Of a stretch of 31,087 nucleotides of DNA, positions 23,422 to 30,964 are shown one piece after another. The notes beneath the pieces were generated by a model. It made no database searches. It worked only from the letters and a program-made list of their open reading frames with translations, and was not told the origin of the DNA. Source of the DNA: DATGLE01 sp035294325 (GTDB lineage: Bacteria > Chloroflexota > Ktedonobacteria > Ktedonobacterales > Ktedonobacteraceae). The stretch covers positions 1 through 31,087 of the forward strand of contig DATGLE010000100.1 in assembly GCA_035294325.1 (NCBI GenBank). The letters are read 5' to 3'. A program made the position numbers and the translations under genes. Position 1 is the stretch's first letter; each line of letters starts with the position of its first letter.

Positions 23422-24321
23422 ATGAAAGGTACATTTGTAGTGCAGAAACAAAAGAGGAGCAGGCTATTCCGGCCGCGCGTAATCGTCATGCTCACACTGG
23501 CTCTCGTCTTAGTTACAGCCGGCACGCTGATGCGTGGCAGAATAATACATGGCGCAGTGCGGCGCCTGTCGGCCATTCGCAGCGTAATAACCGGTCAGGG
23601 TACCTTTACCACGCATGTATTCACTGATGCCCAGGGCCGCCAGATGACCTATTACCTCTACGTGCCAGCGTACTATAACTCGCAGCAAAAATATCCGCTC
23701 GTCCTGCTGCTGCACGGCGGAGGCGAGCGGGGGAAAACACAGAGCACGGCGGATCAGAACAGACAACTCTTGCTCAGCCAGCCCTACGTGCAGATATGGG
23801 AGCAGCCGATCATCCAGGATCACTGGCCGAGCTTCATCGTCGTTCCACAGATTATCGGGGGCACACAGCGCTGGGTGAACGTGCCCGCGCAGCATGGCTC
23901 CTACAAGCTGCAAGCGGAACCTACGACGCCGCTGCTGATGGCGAAAGAGATTGTGGATGCACTGCAAAAACAGTACAGCGTTGACGCTAACCGGCTCTAT
24001 ATTACTGGCATCTCGATGGGCGCCTATGGTGTGTGGGATGCCATCGAGCGCTGGCCGCATTATTTCGCCGCCGCCGCCCCCGTCGCCGGGGCGGGCGATC
24101 CGTCTAAAGCTGCTGTGCTCAAGCAGCTCCCCATCTGGGATTTTCACGGCACAAAGGATACAACTGTGCCGATATCAGGCTCGCGTCAGATGATCTCGGC
24201 CATCGAAGCCGCCGGCGGGCATCCACACTATACCGAATTTCCCGGAGCCACGCACGTAATCTGGACCAACGCCTACTCTATGCCTGCATTTCTGCAATGG
24301 TTCTTCTCGCAGAAACGGTAA
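23422..24321 (+). CDS. Membrane-anchored alpha/beta hydrolase, PHB depolymerase/esterase-like
   Basis: A 299-residue protein with a basic N-terminus and one signal anchor (about 18-36), so the catalytic domain should face outward. The fold has the oxyanion motif LLHGGGERG (96-104), nucleophile Ser198 in GISMG, Asp246 in HGTKDTTVP and His278 in GATHVIW. It resembles predicted peptidase/esterases with an Esterase_phd-type domain. The ATG at 23422 has no clear RBS. GTG at 23440 lies 9 bp after AAAGGT and is an alternative; the frame is open back to 23344. It is third in the row after the AMP-ligase and acyltransferase and may trim or remodel the acylated product. Confidence 0.85.
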   Translation: MKGTFVVQKQKRSRLFRPRVIVMLTLALVLVTAGTLMRGRIIHGAVRRLSAIRSVITGQGTFTTHVFTDAQGRQMTYYLYVPAYYNSQQKYPLVLLLHGGGERGKTQSTADQNRQLLLSQPYVQIWEQPIIQDHWPSFIVVPQIIGGTQRWVNVPAQHGSYKLQAEPTTPLLMAKEIVDALQKQYSVDANRLYITGISMGAYGVWDAIERWPHYFAAAAPVAGAGDPSKAAVLKQLPIWDFHGTKDTTVPISGSRQMISAIEAAGGHPHYTEFPGATHVIWTNAYSMPAFLQWFFSQKR

Positions 24322-24337
24322 TTCGACTCCGGGGTTT

Positions 24338-24443
24338 GCCCGCGCCCGTGGCGCTCGCCTGAGGGAGTGTGAGGTGTGGCGCAGCCGCAAAGCGGCTGCG
24401 CCACACCTCACACTCCCTCTCAGGCACGGCAAAGCCGCGCGAA
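24338..24443. repeat. Hairpin element H9 with conserved feet, inverted orientation
   Basis: Perfect 28-bp arms (24361-24388 and 24392-24419) with an AAA loop; CCTG/CAGG extends the base past a bulge. Read on the minus strand, one foot (24428-24443) is TTCGCGCGGCTTTGCC. The other (24338-24359) is 19/22 identical to the right foot of H8. It begins 16 bp after the hydrolase stop. The remaining gap up to 24565 shows nothing else I recognise. Confidence 0.87.
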
Positions 24444-24565
24444 GGACCGGCCAGAGCAAGTGAAGGCTCCGAGCTTCAGACACATTCTAAGGCCGGTGCC
24501 TGCATTCTTACCTTCTCTCGCCTGTTGCTCATGCGGATCCGCCGCGCAATGGTATCGCAATTCTC

Positions 24566-24612
24566 TTGACAGGAAAGCTTGATCGTCAATATAATTACAT
24601 ATGAAACTAATT
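24566..24612 (+). promoter_or_regulatory. Promoter and probable operator of the second marR operon
   Basis: TTGACA (24566-24571) and TATAAT (24590-24595) are separated by 18 bp. An imperfect inverted repeat with AATTAC (24593-24598) and CTAATT (24607-24612) overlaps the -10 end. CTAATT is the half-site of the first MarR operator (13395-13409). Confidence 0.72.
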
Positions 24613-24638
24613 GCTGGTGAATATAAAGGGAATGAGCT

Positions 24639-25106
24639 ATGACAACTGATCGTCTGGTGGAGGATGTGCTGGCGCTCTATCATCTCATACGCCGGGCCTC
24701 TCATCCTATCCACCAGAAAGAAATGACGCCTGAGCAGTACTGGCTGCTGCGCATACTTCGCCGTCATGGCGCTCTGAGCATTGGCGAACTGGCCCGGATT
24801 CTGGGCGTGACGGGCAGCTCTGCGACGACGGCCTGTAAGCGACTGGAAAAGGAGGGCCTGGTCACGCGCGAGCGCCAGAGCGACGACGAGCGCATGGTAC
24901 GCGTGGCGCTGACGGAGCAGGGGCACGAGAAGGTCGAGGCATGGAGCCAGCGCCGGCGCGCCCTCCTGGTGGAACTGCTCGCGCCGCTCGACCAGGAGGA
25001 ACAGGAAGACCTGCAACGGCTGCTCGAACGTCTCTTGCAGGGCGCGGATCAGCGAGCCGGGGTAGTAACTACGAAAGGGGAAGTATGGAACACCCAGAGA
25101 CGATGA
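24639..25106 (+). CDS. MarR-family transcriptional regulator
   Basis: A 155-residue protein of typical MarR length. The winged helix-turn-helix is LSIGELARILGVTGSSATTA (about 46-65), followed by CKRLEKEGLVTRERQSDDERMVRVALTE with the wing containing DDER. AAAGGGA precedes the ATG by 7 bp. Its 3' end overlaps the ATPase start by 22 bp, giving translational coupling to the exporter genes. It likely represses the operon from the site at 24593-24612. Confidence 0.92.
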   Translation: MTTDRLVEDVLALYHLIRRASHPIHQKEMTPEQYWLLRILRRHGALSIGELARILGVTGSSATTACKRLEKEGLVTRERQSDDERMVRVALTEQGHEKVEAWSQRRRALLVELLAPLDQEEQEDLQRLLERLLQGADQRAGVVTTKGEVWNTQRR

Positions 25107-25894
25107 TCGAAGTGAACGAACTGGTCAAGCGCTTCGGCGAGCATACCGCCGTTGATCGCGTAACGTTTTCCGTGGAACAGGGCGAGGTATTCGGCCTGCT
25201 CGGTCCCAATGGCGCCGGCAAGAGCACCATCATCAAGATGCTCACTACGCTCCTGCCGCCAACCGCCGGGCGCGCCTTCGTGGTCGGCTTCGATGTCACC
25301 TCGCAGCCGATGTATGTGCGCCAGCGCATCGGCTATGTTCCGCAGGCGCTCTCCGCCGATGGCACGCTCACCGGCTACGAGAACCTGCAAGTCTTCGCCT
25401 CCCTCTACGATCTGCCGCGCTCCATACGCGACACAAGGGTACGCGAGGCCCTGGCATTCATGGGATTGCAGGATGCCGCGGATAAACTTGTGCGCACGTA
25501 TTCAGGGGGTATGATCCGCCGCCTGGAGGTCGCACAGGCAATGCTGCACCAGCCGCAGGTGCTCTTTCTCGATGAGCCGACGGTGGGACTCGACCCGGTA
25601 GCGCGTAAGGCCGTGTGGGAACACCTGGGACAACTTCGCGTCCAGAGCGGCATGACTATCTTCTTGACGACGCATTATATGGAAGAGGCCGATAGCCTGT
25701 GTGATCGCGTCGCGATCATGCACCTGGGCAAAGTGATGGCCCTCGGCGCACCCTCCGATCTGAAGGCGAGCATCGGTAACGCGGGCGCCACGCTTGACGA
25801 CGTTTTTGCTCATTATACAGGCAATACCCTGGAATCAGGAGGATCGTATCGTGAAACAGCACGTTCCCGCCGTACCGCGCGACGACTTGGCTGA
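25085..25894 (+). CDS. ABC transporter ATPase, DrrA/CcmA-like
   Basis: A 269-residue ATPase starting at ATG 25085, preceded by AAAGGGGA; the frame is open further upstream but inside marR. Walker A GPNGAGKST (40-48), Q loop in GYVPQALS, signature YSGGM (139-143), Walker B with catalytic Glu164 (LFLDEPTVGLD) and switch His197 (LTTHYMEEA) are intact. The GLDP and THYMEEAD pattern and the ATLDDVF tail (about 244-250) are typical of daunorubicin-resistance-type exporters. It pairs with the overlapping permease gene. Confidence 0.94.
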   Translation: MEHPETMIEVNELVKRFGEHTAVDRVTFSVEQGEVFGLLGPNGAGKSTIIKMLTTLLPPTAGRAFVVGFDVTSQPMYVRQRIGYVPQALSADGTLTGYENLQVFASLYDLPRSIRDTRVREALAFMGLQDAADKLVRTYSGGMIRRLEVAQAMLHQPQVLFLDEPTVGLDPVARKAVWEHLGQLRVQSGMTIFLTTHYMEEADSLCDRVAIMHLGKVMALGAPSDLKASIGNAGATLDDVFAHYTGNTLESGGSYRETARSRRTARRLG

Positions 25895-26720
25895 TGCAGT
25901 TACTACCAGTCACGGCCCATCATATACACAGGATAATCCCATCAGAGCGGTCAGCCGCTTTATCGCGAAGACGCTCACCATCGTTGGCATCGAAGCGCGC
26001 AAGATCCGCCACGATCCGACGGACCTGGTGACACGCGCGGTGCAGCCTGCCCTCTGGCTGCTGATCTTCGGGGAAGTCTTCACGCGCCTGCGCTCGATCC
26101 CGACGGGAGGCCGCCCCTACCTGGATTTCATGGCCCCGGGCATCCTCGCGCAGAGCGTGCTTTTCATCGCCATTTTCTCCGGCATCGCCATCATCTGGGA
26201 ACGCGATCTGGGGATCATCCATAAGTTCCTTGCCAGTCCGACGCCGCGCTCGGCTCTGGTGCTGGGCAAGGCACTGGCGGCGGGCGTGCGCGGTCTGGCC
26301 CAGGCGATCATTATCTACGTGCTGGCGCTGCTGCTCGGCGTGCGCATGAACTGGAATCCCCTGGCTCTGCTGGGCGTGATCGTCATTGTTATTCTCGGCG
26401 CGGCCAGCTTCTCAACGTTTTCGCTGATTATCGCCTGCCTGGTAAGGACACGCGAGCGCTTCATGGGCATCGGCCAGGTCCTGACGATGCCGCTCTTTTT
26501 CGCCAGCAACGCTATCTACCCGGTAGCGATCATGCCGTCATGGCTCCAGGTCATCGCGCGCAGCAATCCACTCAGCTACGAGGTCGATGCCCTGCGCGCG
26601 ATGATGCTGGCAGGCGGAACGAGCGCAACGGGGCTGGGCCTGGATTTCGCGGTGATGCTATTCGCAACGATTGCGCTTGTATTGATCGGCGCGCGGCTCT
26701 ATCCCCGCGTGGCGCAATAA
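25851..26720 (+). CDS. ABC-2 type transporter permease, DrrB-like
   Basis: A 289-residue permease. GTG at 25851 is preceded by AGGAGGA (25837-25843) at 7 bp, so I prefer it to the more upstream start inside the ATPase gene; it still overlaps that gene by 44 bp. A soluble N-terminus of about 60 residues precedes six membrane segments. ABC-2 features include PGILAQSVLFIAIFSGIAII, the GIIHKFLASPTPRSALVLGK loop and NPLSYEVDALRAMML. With the ATPase it forms an exporter, probably for a drug or a lipid-like metabolite. Confidence 0.92.
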   Translation: MKQHVPAVPRDDLADAVTTSHGPSYTQDNPIRAVSRFIAKTLTIVGIEARKIRHDPTDLVTRAVQPALWLLIFGEVFTRLRSIPTGGRPYLDFMAPGILAQSVLFIAIFSGIAIIWERDLGIIHKFLASPTPRSALVLGKALAAGVRGLAQAIIIYVLALLLGVRMNWNPLALLGVIVIVILGAASFSTFSLIIACLVRTRERFMGIGQVLTMPLFFASNAIYPVAIMPSWLQVIARSNPLSYEVDALRAMMLAGGTSATGLGLDFAVMLFATIALVLIGARLYPRVAQ

Positions 26721-26732
26721 AGGGAGGATATC

Positions 26733-28619
26733 ATGTATAGCGGACGCGGGTGGGGTGCGGGAATGGGCGTTATCCGGCAACAGCAGCGCACGCTGAGCTA
26801 CCTGCAAGGCGGCACCCCCAACCTGCGGCGCACGCTGGCCGGCGTGGGCAGAACGCTCTTTCCCTATCGCTGGAAAGCGCTGGGGGGAACGGCGCTGATG
26901 CTCTGCTCGGTAGCACTGGGCCTGATCCCTCCCCTGCTGCTGCGGCAACTGATCGATGAAGCCATCCCGCGCGGCGATCTCCGGCAGGTCGCTCTGCTCG
27001 CGGGCTGTATGATCCTCTTCCCTGTGCTCGCAGCGCTGGCGGGCATGGCGCAGAACTACACCAGCGCCATTATCGCGCAGGGCATGATTGCCGACCTGCG
27101 CGAGCGGCTCTATCGCCATGTGCTGTCGCTGGGGCTGGACTTCTTTACCTGGACGCGCGCCGGCGAAATTCATTCTCGTTTTCTTAACGATGCGGCGGCC
27201 TTGCAGAACGTGCTGACGCAATCGTTCCTGGGCACCCTGGCGAACCTGATCACCGTGCTCTGCACCCTGGCCGTGATGGCAAGCATCAACTGGCAACTGG
27301 CGCTGGCAGCATCTCTCGCGCTCCCCGCCTTCGCTCTGCCCGTGCTGCATTTTGGCCGGCGCACTTATACGGCAACTACACGCTCGCAGCAGGCTCTGGA
27401 TCGCCTTTCGACCCTGCTGGAAGAGACGCTGAGCCTTTCGGGGGCGCTGGTCATTAAAACCTTTGGCACCGCTGCGCGCGAGCAGAAACGGTTTCACATC
27501 GCTAACAGAGAGGTGCAGGCGACGCAGGTAGCGCAGGCGCTGCTTGGTCAATGGGCCTCCGTTGCTGTGCAGGGACTTGCCGCCCTGGGGCCGGCGCTTA
27601 TTTATGGCTATGGCGCCTATCTGGTCATCAGACACGCTTTGCCTCTGGGCACCGTCGTCGCCTTCGCCGCCTATCTTGCCCAGCTGTATCGCCCGGCCTC
27701 CTCGCTGGCGGGTGCGAATGCCACCGTCCTGGGTGGGCTGGCTCTCTTTGACCGTATGTTTCAGATCCTCGATCTCTCGCCAACGCTGCGCGCGCCCGCA
27801 CATCCTAAAGCGCTGCCGCCCGCGCCGGAGCAGGGAATCGCGTTTGAACATGTCTCCTTCCACTACCCCAAAGGCCCCGCAGTGCTGCATGATATCTCCT
27901 TCCGCGCTCCAGTTGGTCAGCTCACGGCGCTGGTTGGCCCCAGCGGCGCGGGCAAGTCTACTATGCTCTCGCTTGCCGCCAGGCTCTACGATCCAACGGA
28001 GGGTACCGTGCGGCTCGATGGTGTAGCCCTCAAGGACCTGGACGATTCTGACCTGCGGCGCCGCGTCGCGGTTGTCACTCAGGAGGTTTTTCTCTTCCAT
28101 ACAACGCTGCGCGAGAATCTGCTCTATGGCGCGCCCGAAGCGACGGAAGCCGACCTGCTGGCAGCGGTTGAGGCCGCGCAACTGCGCGAACTTATCGACC
28201 GGCTCCCCGATCAGCTCGAAACGATAGTGGGGGAGCGCGGCTACCGGCTCTCCGGCGGAGAAAAACAGCGCGTCGCCATTGCTCGCGCGCTTCTACGCCA
28301 GGCTCCTTACCTGCTGCTGGATGAAGCCACCAGCTCCCTTGATTCGCAGGCCGAGCGGCTGATCCAGCAGGCATTGGAGACGTTGATGCATGGCAGGACG
28401 GTGATCGCCATTGCCCACCGGCTCTCGACGATCCAGCGCGCGGAGCAAATCCTGGTAGTGGATGAGGGGCGCATCGTGGAACGCGGCACGCACGAAACCC
28501 TGCTTCAACGCTCGGGACGCTACCAGCGTCTCTACCAGGCCCAGTTCGGCGCATCACGAGAATTGGAGACAGGGGCAAGCCCTGTCTCTACATCCCGCAG
28601 GCATACCAGCACATCATAG
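26733..28619 (+). CDS. ABC exporter half-transporter, probably homodimeric, with repeat-derived C-terminus
   Basis: A 628-residue half-transporter. The membrane domain (about 45-330) is followed by an ATPase domain with Walker A GPSGAGKST (from 402), signature LSGGEKQ (506-512), Walker B LLLDEATSS with a catalytic Glu, and switch His in AIAHRLST. All key residues are canonical, unlike the 14050 subunit, so a homodimer is expected. GGGAGG precedes the ATG. The natural end seems to be YQAQFGA near residue 607. The last 21 residues are encoded by a palindromic repeat (28566-28588) and its flank. It is fourth in the MarR-led operon. Confidence 0.94.
   Translation: MYSGRGWGAGMGVIRQQQRTLSYLQGGTPNLRRTLAGVGRTLFPYRWKALGGTALMLCSVALGLIPPLLLRQLIDEAIPRGDLRQVALLAGCMILFPVLAALAGMAQNYTSAIIAQGMIADLRERLYRHVLSLGLDFFTWTRAGEIHSRFLNDAAALQNVLTQSFLGTLANLITVLCTLAVMASINWQLALAASLALPAFALPVLHFGRRTYTATTRSQQALDRLSTLLEETLSLSGALVIKTFGTAAREQKRFHIANREVQATQVAQALLGQWASVAVQGLAALGPALIYGYGAYLVIRHALPLGTVVAFAAYLAQLYRPASSLAGANATVLGGLALFDRMFQILDLSPTLRAPAHPKALPPAPEQGIAFEHVSFHYPKGPAVLHDISFRAPVGQLTALVGPSGAGKSTMLSLAARLYDPTEGTVRLDGVALKDLDDSDLRRRVAVVTQEVFLFHTTLRENLLYGAPEATEADLLAAVEAAQLRELIDRLPDQLETIVGERGYRLSGGEKQRVAIARALLRQAPYLLLDEATSSLDSQAERLIQQALETLMHGRTVIAIAHRLSTIQRAEQILVVDEGRIVERGTHETLLQRSGRYQRLYQAQFGASRELETGASPVSTSRRHTSTS
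28566..28588. repeat. Small palindromic repeat inside the 3' end of the ABC exporter gene
   Basis: GAGACAGGG-GCAAG-CCCTGTCTC: 9-bp arms with a 5-nt loop. It is read through as LETGASPVS in the C-terminal extension of the exporter. Confidence 0.7.
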
Positions 28620-28714
28620 GGCCAGTAGCGCTCCACGCTGTCAGTTCCATATGCACGGCGGCAAAACCAGCTCGCCAGCGGCCATACAGGCACACGAAAC
28701 GCGACCAGAAATGC

Positions 28715-28743
28715 TTGACAGGAGGAACAGGGTTTGTTATACT
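28715..28743 (+). promoter_or_regulatory. Promoter of tRNA-Ser
   Basis: TTGACA (28715-28720), a 17-bp spacer and TATACT (28738-28743). An imperfect hairpin with CAGCGGTT / AACCGCTG arms (28755-28762 and 28772-28779) lies in the leader before the tRNA. Confidence 0.8.
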
Positions 28744-28793
28744 CTTTCCAGGCACAGCGGTTTCTTACCGGAACCGCTGGCAATGCCAGGTAC

Positions 28794-28880
28794 GGAGAGG
28801 TCGCATAGTGGCCTAGTGCGGCGGTTTGCTAAACCGCTGAGGGGGAAACCCCTCCGAGAGTTCGAATCTCTCCCTCTCCG
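28794..28880 (+). tRNA. tRNA-Ser (anticodon GCU)
   Basis: An 87-nt class II tRNA. Acceptor strands GGAGAGG (28794-28800) and CCTCTCC (28873-28879) pair, with discriminator G at 28880. Anticodon stem GCGGT/ACCGC encloses loop TTGCTAA with anticodon GCT at 28828-28830. The long variable arm (GAGGGGGAAACCCCTC region) and GAGAG-TTCGAAT-CTCTC T-arm confirm tRNA-Ser. CCA is not encoded. It reads AGC/AGU codons. Confidence 0.97.
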
Positions 28881-28905
28881 CTTTCCCTTTCGGTTGCTAT
28901 GACCT

Positions 28906-29125
28906 CTATTCCAGTCCGTAAACCCTGCCATTATCCGGCAAGCACACCGCGAAATACTCGACCCTTCCTATGCAGGTCCTTTCGCGGGTACTGTGCTTCC
29001 CTGGCGAGGTAGATACAGTGTTAAACGCGAAACATTCCCCGTTCTTCTCAATACCTGCTGTTTTGCGCTGCACGCGTATAAGATGGCATTCCTCTCCTCC
29101 ACGCATGCATATACAGTGATATTTC
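28906..29125 (-). pseudogene. Fragment of a PD-(D/E)XK group I intron-type endonuclease
   Basis: The minus-strand reading of about 70 residues includes GEECHLIRVQRKTAGIEKNG, then FAFNTVSTSPGKHSTRERT, then GRVEYFAVCLPDNGRVYGLE. From memory this follows the C-terminal half of PDDEXK_5-type endonucleases (I-Ssp6803I relatives): RVQCKT, then FNT, then YFAVYxPDxxRVYLV. The N-terminal half is missing and a stop is met upstream, so it is a decayed remnant. It lies between the two tRNA genes. The rest of 28881-29236 holds AT-rich sequence with nothing else I recognise. Confidence 0.6.
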
Positions 29126-29236
29126 GCACTATATATTATCTATATCATGAAGTCAAGCTAACGAACGTTTGTCTCTCATGAGAAAGATTGCCAGCGAGCT
29201 AACTGCGAACAAATAAGCATCGGCTCTCTCATAGCC

Positions 29237-29265
29237 TTGACAAATCTCATTCGCTCTGCTATCAT
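29237..29265 (+). promoter_or_regulatory. Promoter of tRNA-Trp
   Basis: TTGACA (29237-29242), a 17-bp spacer and TATCAT (29260-29265), about 27 bp before the mature tRNA 5' end. Confidence 0.82.
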
Positions 29266-29291
29266 CAAGGCGTTAACCAATAACTCATCAT

Positions 29292-29364
29292 AGGGGCATA
29301 GCTCAATTGGTAGAGCAGCGCTCTCCAAAAGCGAAGGTTGCGGGTTCGAGTCCTGCTGCCCCTG
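29292..29364 (+). tRNA. tRNA-Trp (anticodon CCA)
   Basis: A 73-nt tRNA. Acceptor AGGGGCA (29292-29298) pairs with TGCCCCT (29357-29363); discriminator G at 29364. D-arm GCTC-AATTGGTA-GAGC. Anticodon loop CTCCAAA with CCA at 29325-29327. T-arm GCGGG-TTCGAGT-CCTGC. The sequence closely follows the known bacterial tRNA-Trp pattern. CCA is not encoded, and the 27-43 pair is a G-A mismatch. Confidence 0.97.
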
Positions 29365-29370
29365 TTGCAT

Positions 29371-29404
29371 AAACCTCTGGATTTAAACGTCCAGAGGTTT
29401 GTTT
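29371..29404 (+). terminator. Rho-independent terminator of tRNA-Trp
   Basis: An 11-bp stem AAACCTCTGGA (29371-29381) / TCCAGAGGTTT (29390-29400) with an 8-nt loop, followed by GTTTC, 6 bp after the tRNA end. Confidence 0.8.
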
Positions 29405-29502
29405 CATGTTTAAGTTCCTTACGGGCAGCCGATACTTGTGTTGCCTCTAATATCTACATCACATTACCATCAATACCGACCTTCCGCTTTTCCGAATCCG
29501 TT

Positions 29503-29663
29503 GTGTATTAAGATCAGTAGAACGAGTTCGCTTATGAACTCCACAGTATCAAATTTTATCGAAAGAAGCTGAGATCGCCAAATGCGAGGTCCGCTGCGCC
29601 AACTGTCATCGCATCAAAACTGGTGAACATAGGGGCTTCTGGGGCAACCTGCTTGATGTTTAA
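29503..29663 (+). pseudogene. C-terminal remnant of an HNH-endonuclease-like gene, frameshifted
   Basis: From 29538 a frame of 41 codons ends at TAA (29661-29663) and includes EAEIAKCEVRCANCHRIKTG. The KCxVxCANCHR pattern is the typical end of small HNH-type proteins. Just upstream, in a frame shifted by one base, KISRTSSLMNSTVSNFI resembles the segment that normally precedes it. No start codon, RBS or N-terminal HNH half is visible, so this is a broken fragment downstream of tRNA-Trp. The gap 29405-29502 shows nothing else. Confidence 0.6.
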
Positions 29664-29689
29664 GCGACTCTCATCCTGTGGTATGGGGC

Positions 29690-30964
29690 CTAGCGCAGTG
29701 GCAGTTCGACGAAGAAAGTGCTGCCCTGGCCTGGCTCGGACTCGCACCAGATGCGGCCACGGTGGCGCTCGACAATATCCTTCGAGATCGCCAGGCCCAG
29801 GCCCAGGCCGCGTTTCGAGGATGCTTCCGCATCGGGAGTGCGATAGAACGATTCAAAAATATGCTCCTGCTGATCCTTGTCGATGCCGCTGCCATGATCG
29901 CGCACGCTTATGAGAGCATGCTCCCCATTCTGGCACACATGCACCTCCACCGGGCTGCCCTCCGGCGAATATTTCACCGCATTACCGATCAGGTTGACCA
30001 TCACCTGAGCCAGCCGGTCGCTATCAACATGCGTCTCCACAGGTGTTGACGGGAGATCGAGTGTGATCGTGCGCCCGGTCAGCAGTTGTTGATCGTTTAC
30101 AACCTCGCTGCACAGTTCGCGGAGGTCGCAGCGCCTCTTGCGCAGTTCCATCTTGCCGGTACGGATACTGCTCACATCAAGGAGTTCGTCTATCAACAGC
30201 GTCAGGCGCGTCGTCTGCTCGTTAATCCTTGCCAGAGTCGAGCGTATGCTCTCTAATTCCGGCGAGAGTTCTTTCTGCTTCGAGAGCCTGCGCAGGATCA
30301 GTTGCGCCTGCCCGCGAATCGTCGTAATGGGGGTTTTCAACTCGTGCGAGGCTATCGAGAGGAAACGGTCTTTCATCTGATTCGCGTCATCGAGCTTCTG
30401 ATTACTTACCTCCAGCTCCTGCGCATACGATTCCAGAACATGCTCAGCCGCCAGCGCATTCAGCCGCGCCCGCTCGCGCTGCGCCGTAATGATAGCAATG
30501 GTGATGCCGGCAACAATGAACGGCAACAACTGGATAGCATCTTCCCAACTTTGCACCCAGAATTTGCCGGGAGTGGCAATGAAAAAGTAATCAAGTAGCA
30601 GCGTGCTCACCAGAACAGCGGAGAAGGCAGGGCCAACTCCCCAGAAAATAGCCAGGAACAGCACGGCCAGAAATTCGATAGAGCCGAAGACATAGAAGTG
30701 ATGCAGCATATGCTCGACGGAGAGCGTGGTCATCAATGCCCGGACCACCAGAGGGATACAGAGAACGTAGCCAACGACGGGTTGACGCCACCGTGGTATA
30801 TTGCGCACATATCGTTTGCGCAATTCAGCCCTCTGCTCGAAGCTCATGAGCTTGAGGGGATGACCTGTACGACTGCCGGGCCTCTGGCGCTGGCGATTAG
30901 CATCAATACTGGATTGGCGTGCTCTCATCGCCGCCTCATATCTCTCCTGTACGGCTTCTTCCAT
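29690..30964 (-). CDS. Orphan membrane sensor histidine kinase with DUF4118-type membrane region
   Basis: A 424-residue kinase. A basic cytoplasmic N-terminus (about 1-58) precedes four closely spaced hydrophobic segments (about 60-162). IFWGVGPAFSAVLVSTLLLDYFFIA is the pattern of the KdpD-type DUF4118 domain, split here as IFWGVGPAFSAVL and VSTLLLDYFFIA. A coiled linker follows, with phosphoacceptor His207 (FLSIASHELKTP), N box NLIGNAVKYSP, DHGSGID and GLGLGLAIS. There is no KdpD or Usp domain and no large extracellular loop, so sensing is probably intramembrane. No response regulator gene is adjacent inside the window. The start at 30964 has a weak RBS; Met13 (30928) is an alternative. Confidence 0.93.
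   Translation of the reverse strand: MEEAVQERYEAAMRARQSSIDANRQRQRPGSRTGHPLKLMSFEQRAELRKRYVRNIPRWRQPVVGYVLCIPLVVRALMTTLSVEHMLHHFYVFGSIEFLAVLFLAIFWGVGPAFSAVLVSTLLLDYFFIATPGKFWVQSWEDAIQLLPFIVAGITIAIITAQRERARLNALAAEHVLESYAQELEVSNQKLDDANQMKDRFLSIASHELKTPITTIRGQAQLILRRLSKQKELSPELESIRSTLARINEQTTRLTLLIDELLDVSSIRTGKMELRKRRCDLRELCSEVVNDQQLLTGRTITLDLPSTPVETHVDSDRLAQVMVNLIGNAVKYSPEGSPVEVHVCQNGEHALISVRDHGSGIDKDQQEHIFESFYRTPDAEASSKRGLGLGLAISKDIVERHRGRIWCESEPGQGSTFFVELPLR

Noticed and set aside
26658..28181. A 507-codon open frame on the minus strand
   Set aside because: It lies entirely opposite the intact ABC exporter gene and has no recognisable motif; its composition is that of an antisense shadow of a GC-rich gene.
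28532..28783. Minus-strand frame of 83 codons ending in a VETGLAPVS-like tail
   Set aside because: The tail is the palindromic repeat translated in reverse, and the frame overlaps the exporter 3' end and the tRNA promoter.
29176..29370. Minus-strand frame of 64 codons across tRNA-Trp
   Set aside because: It reads through the tRNA gene in antisense and has no support.
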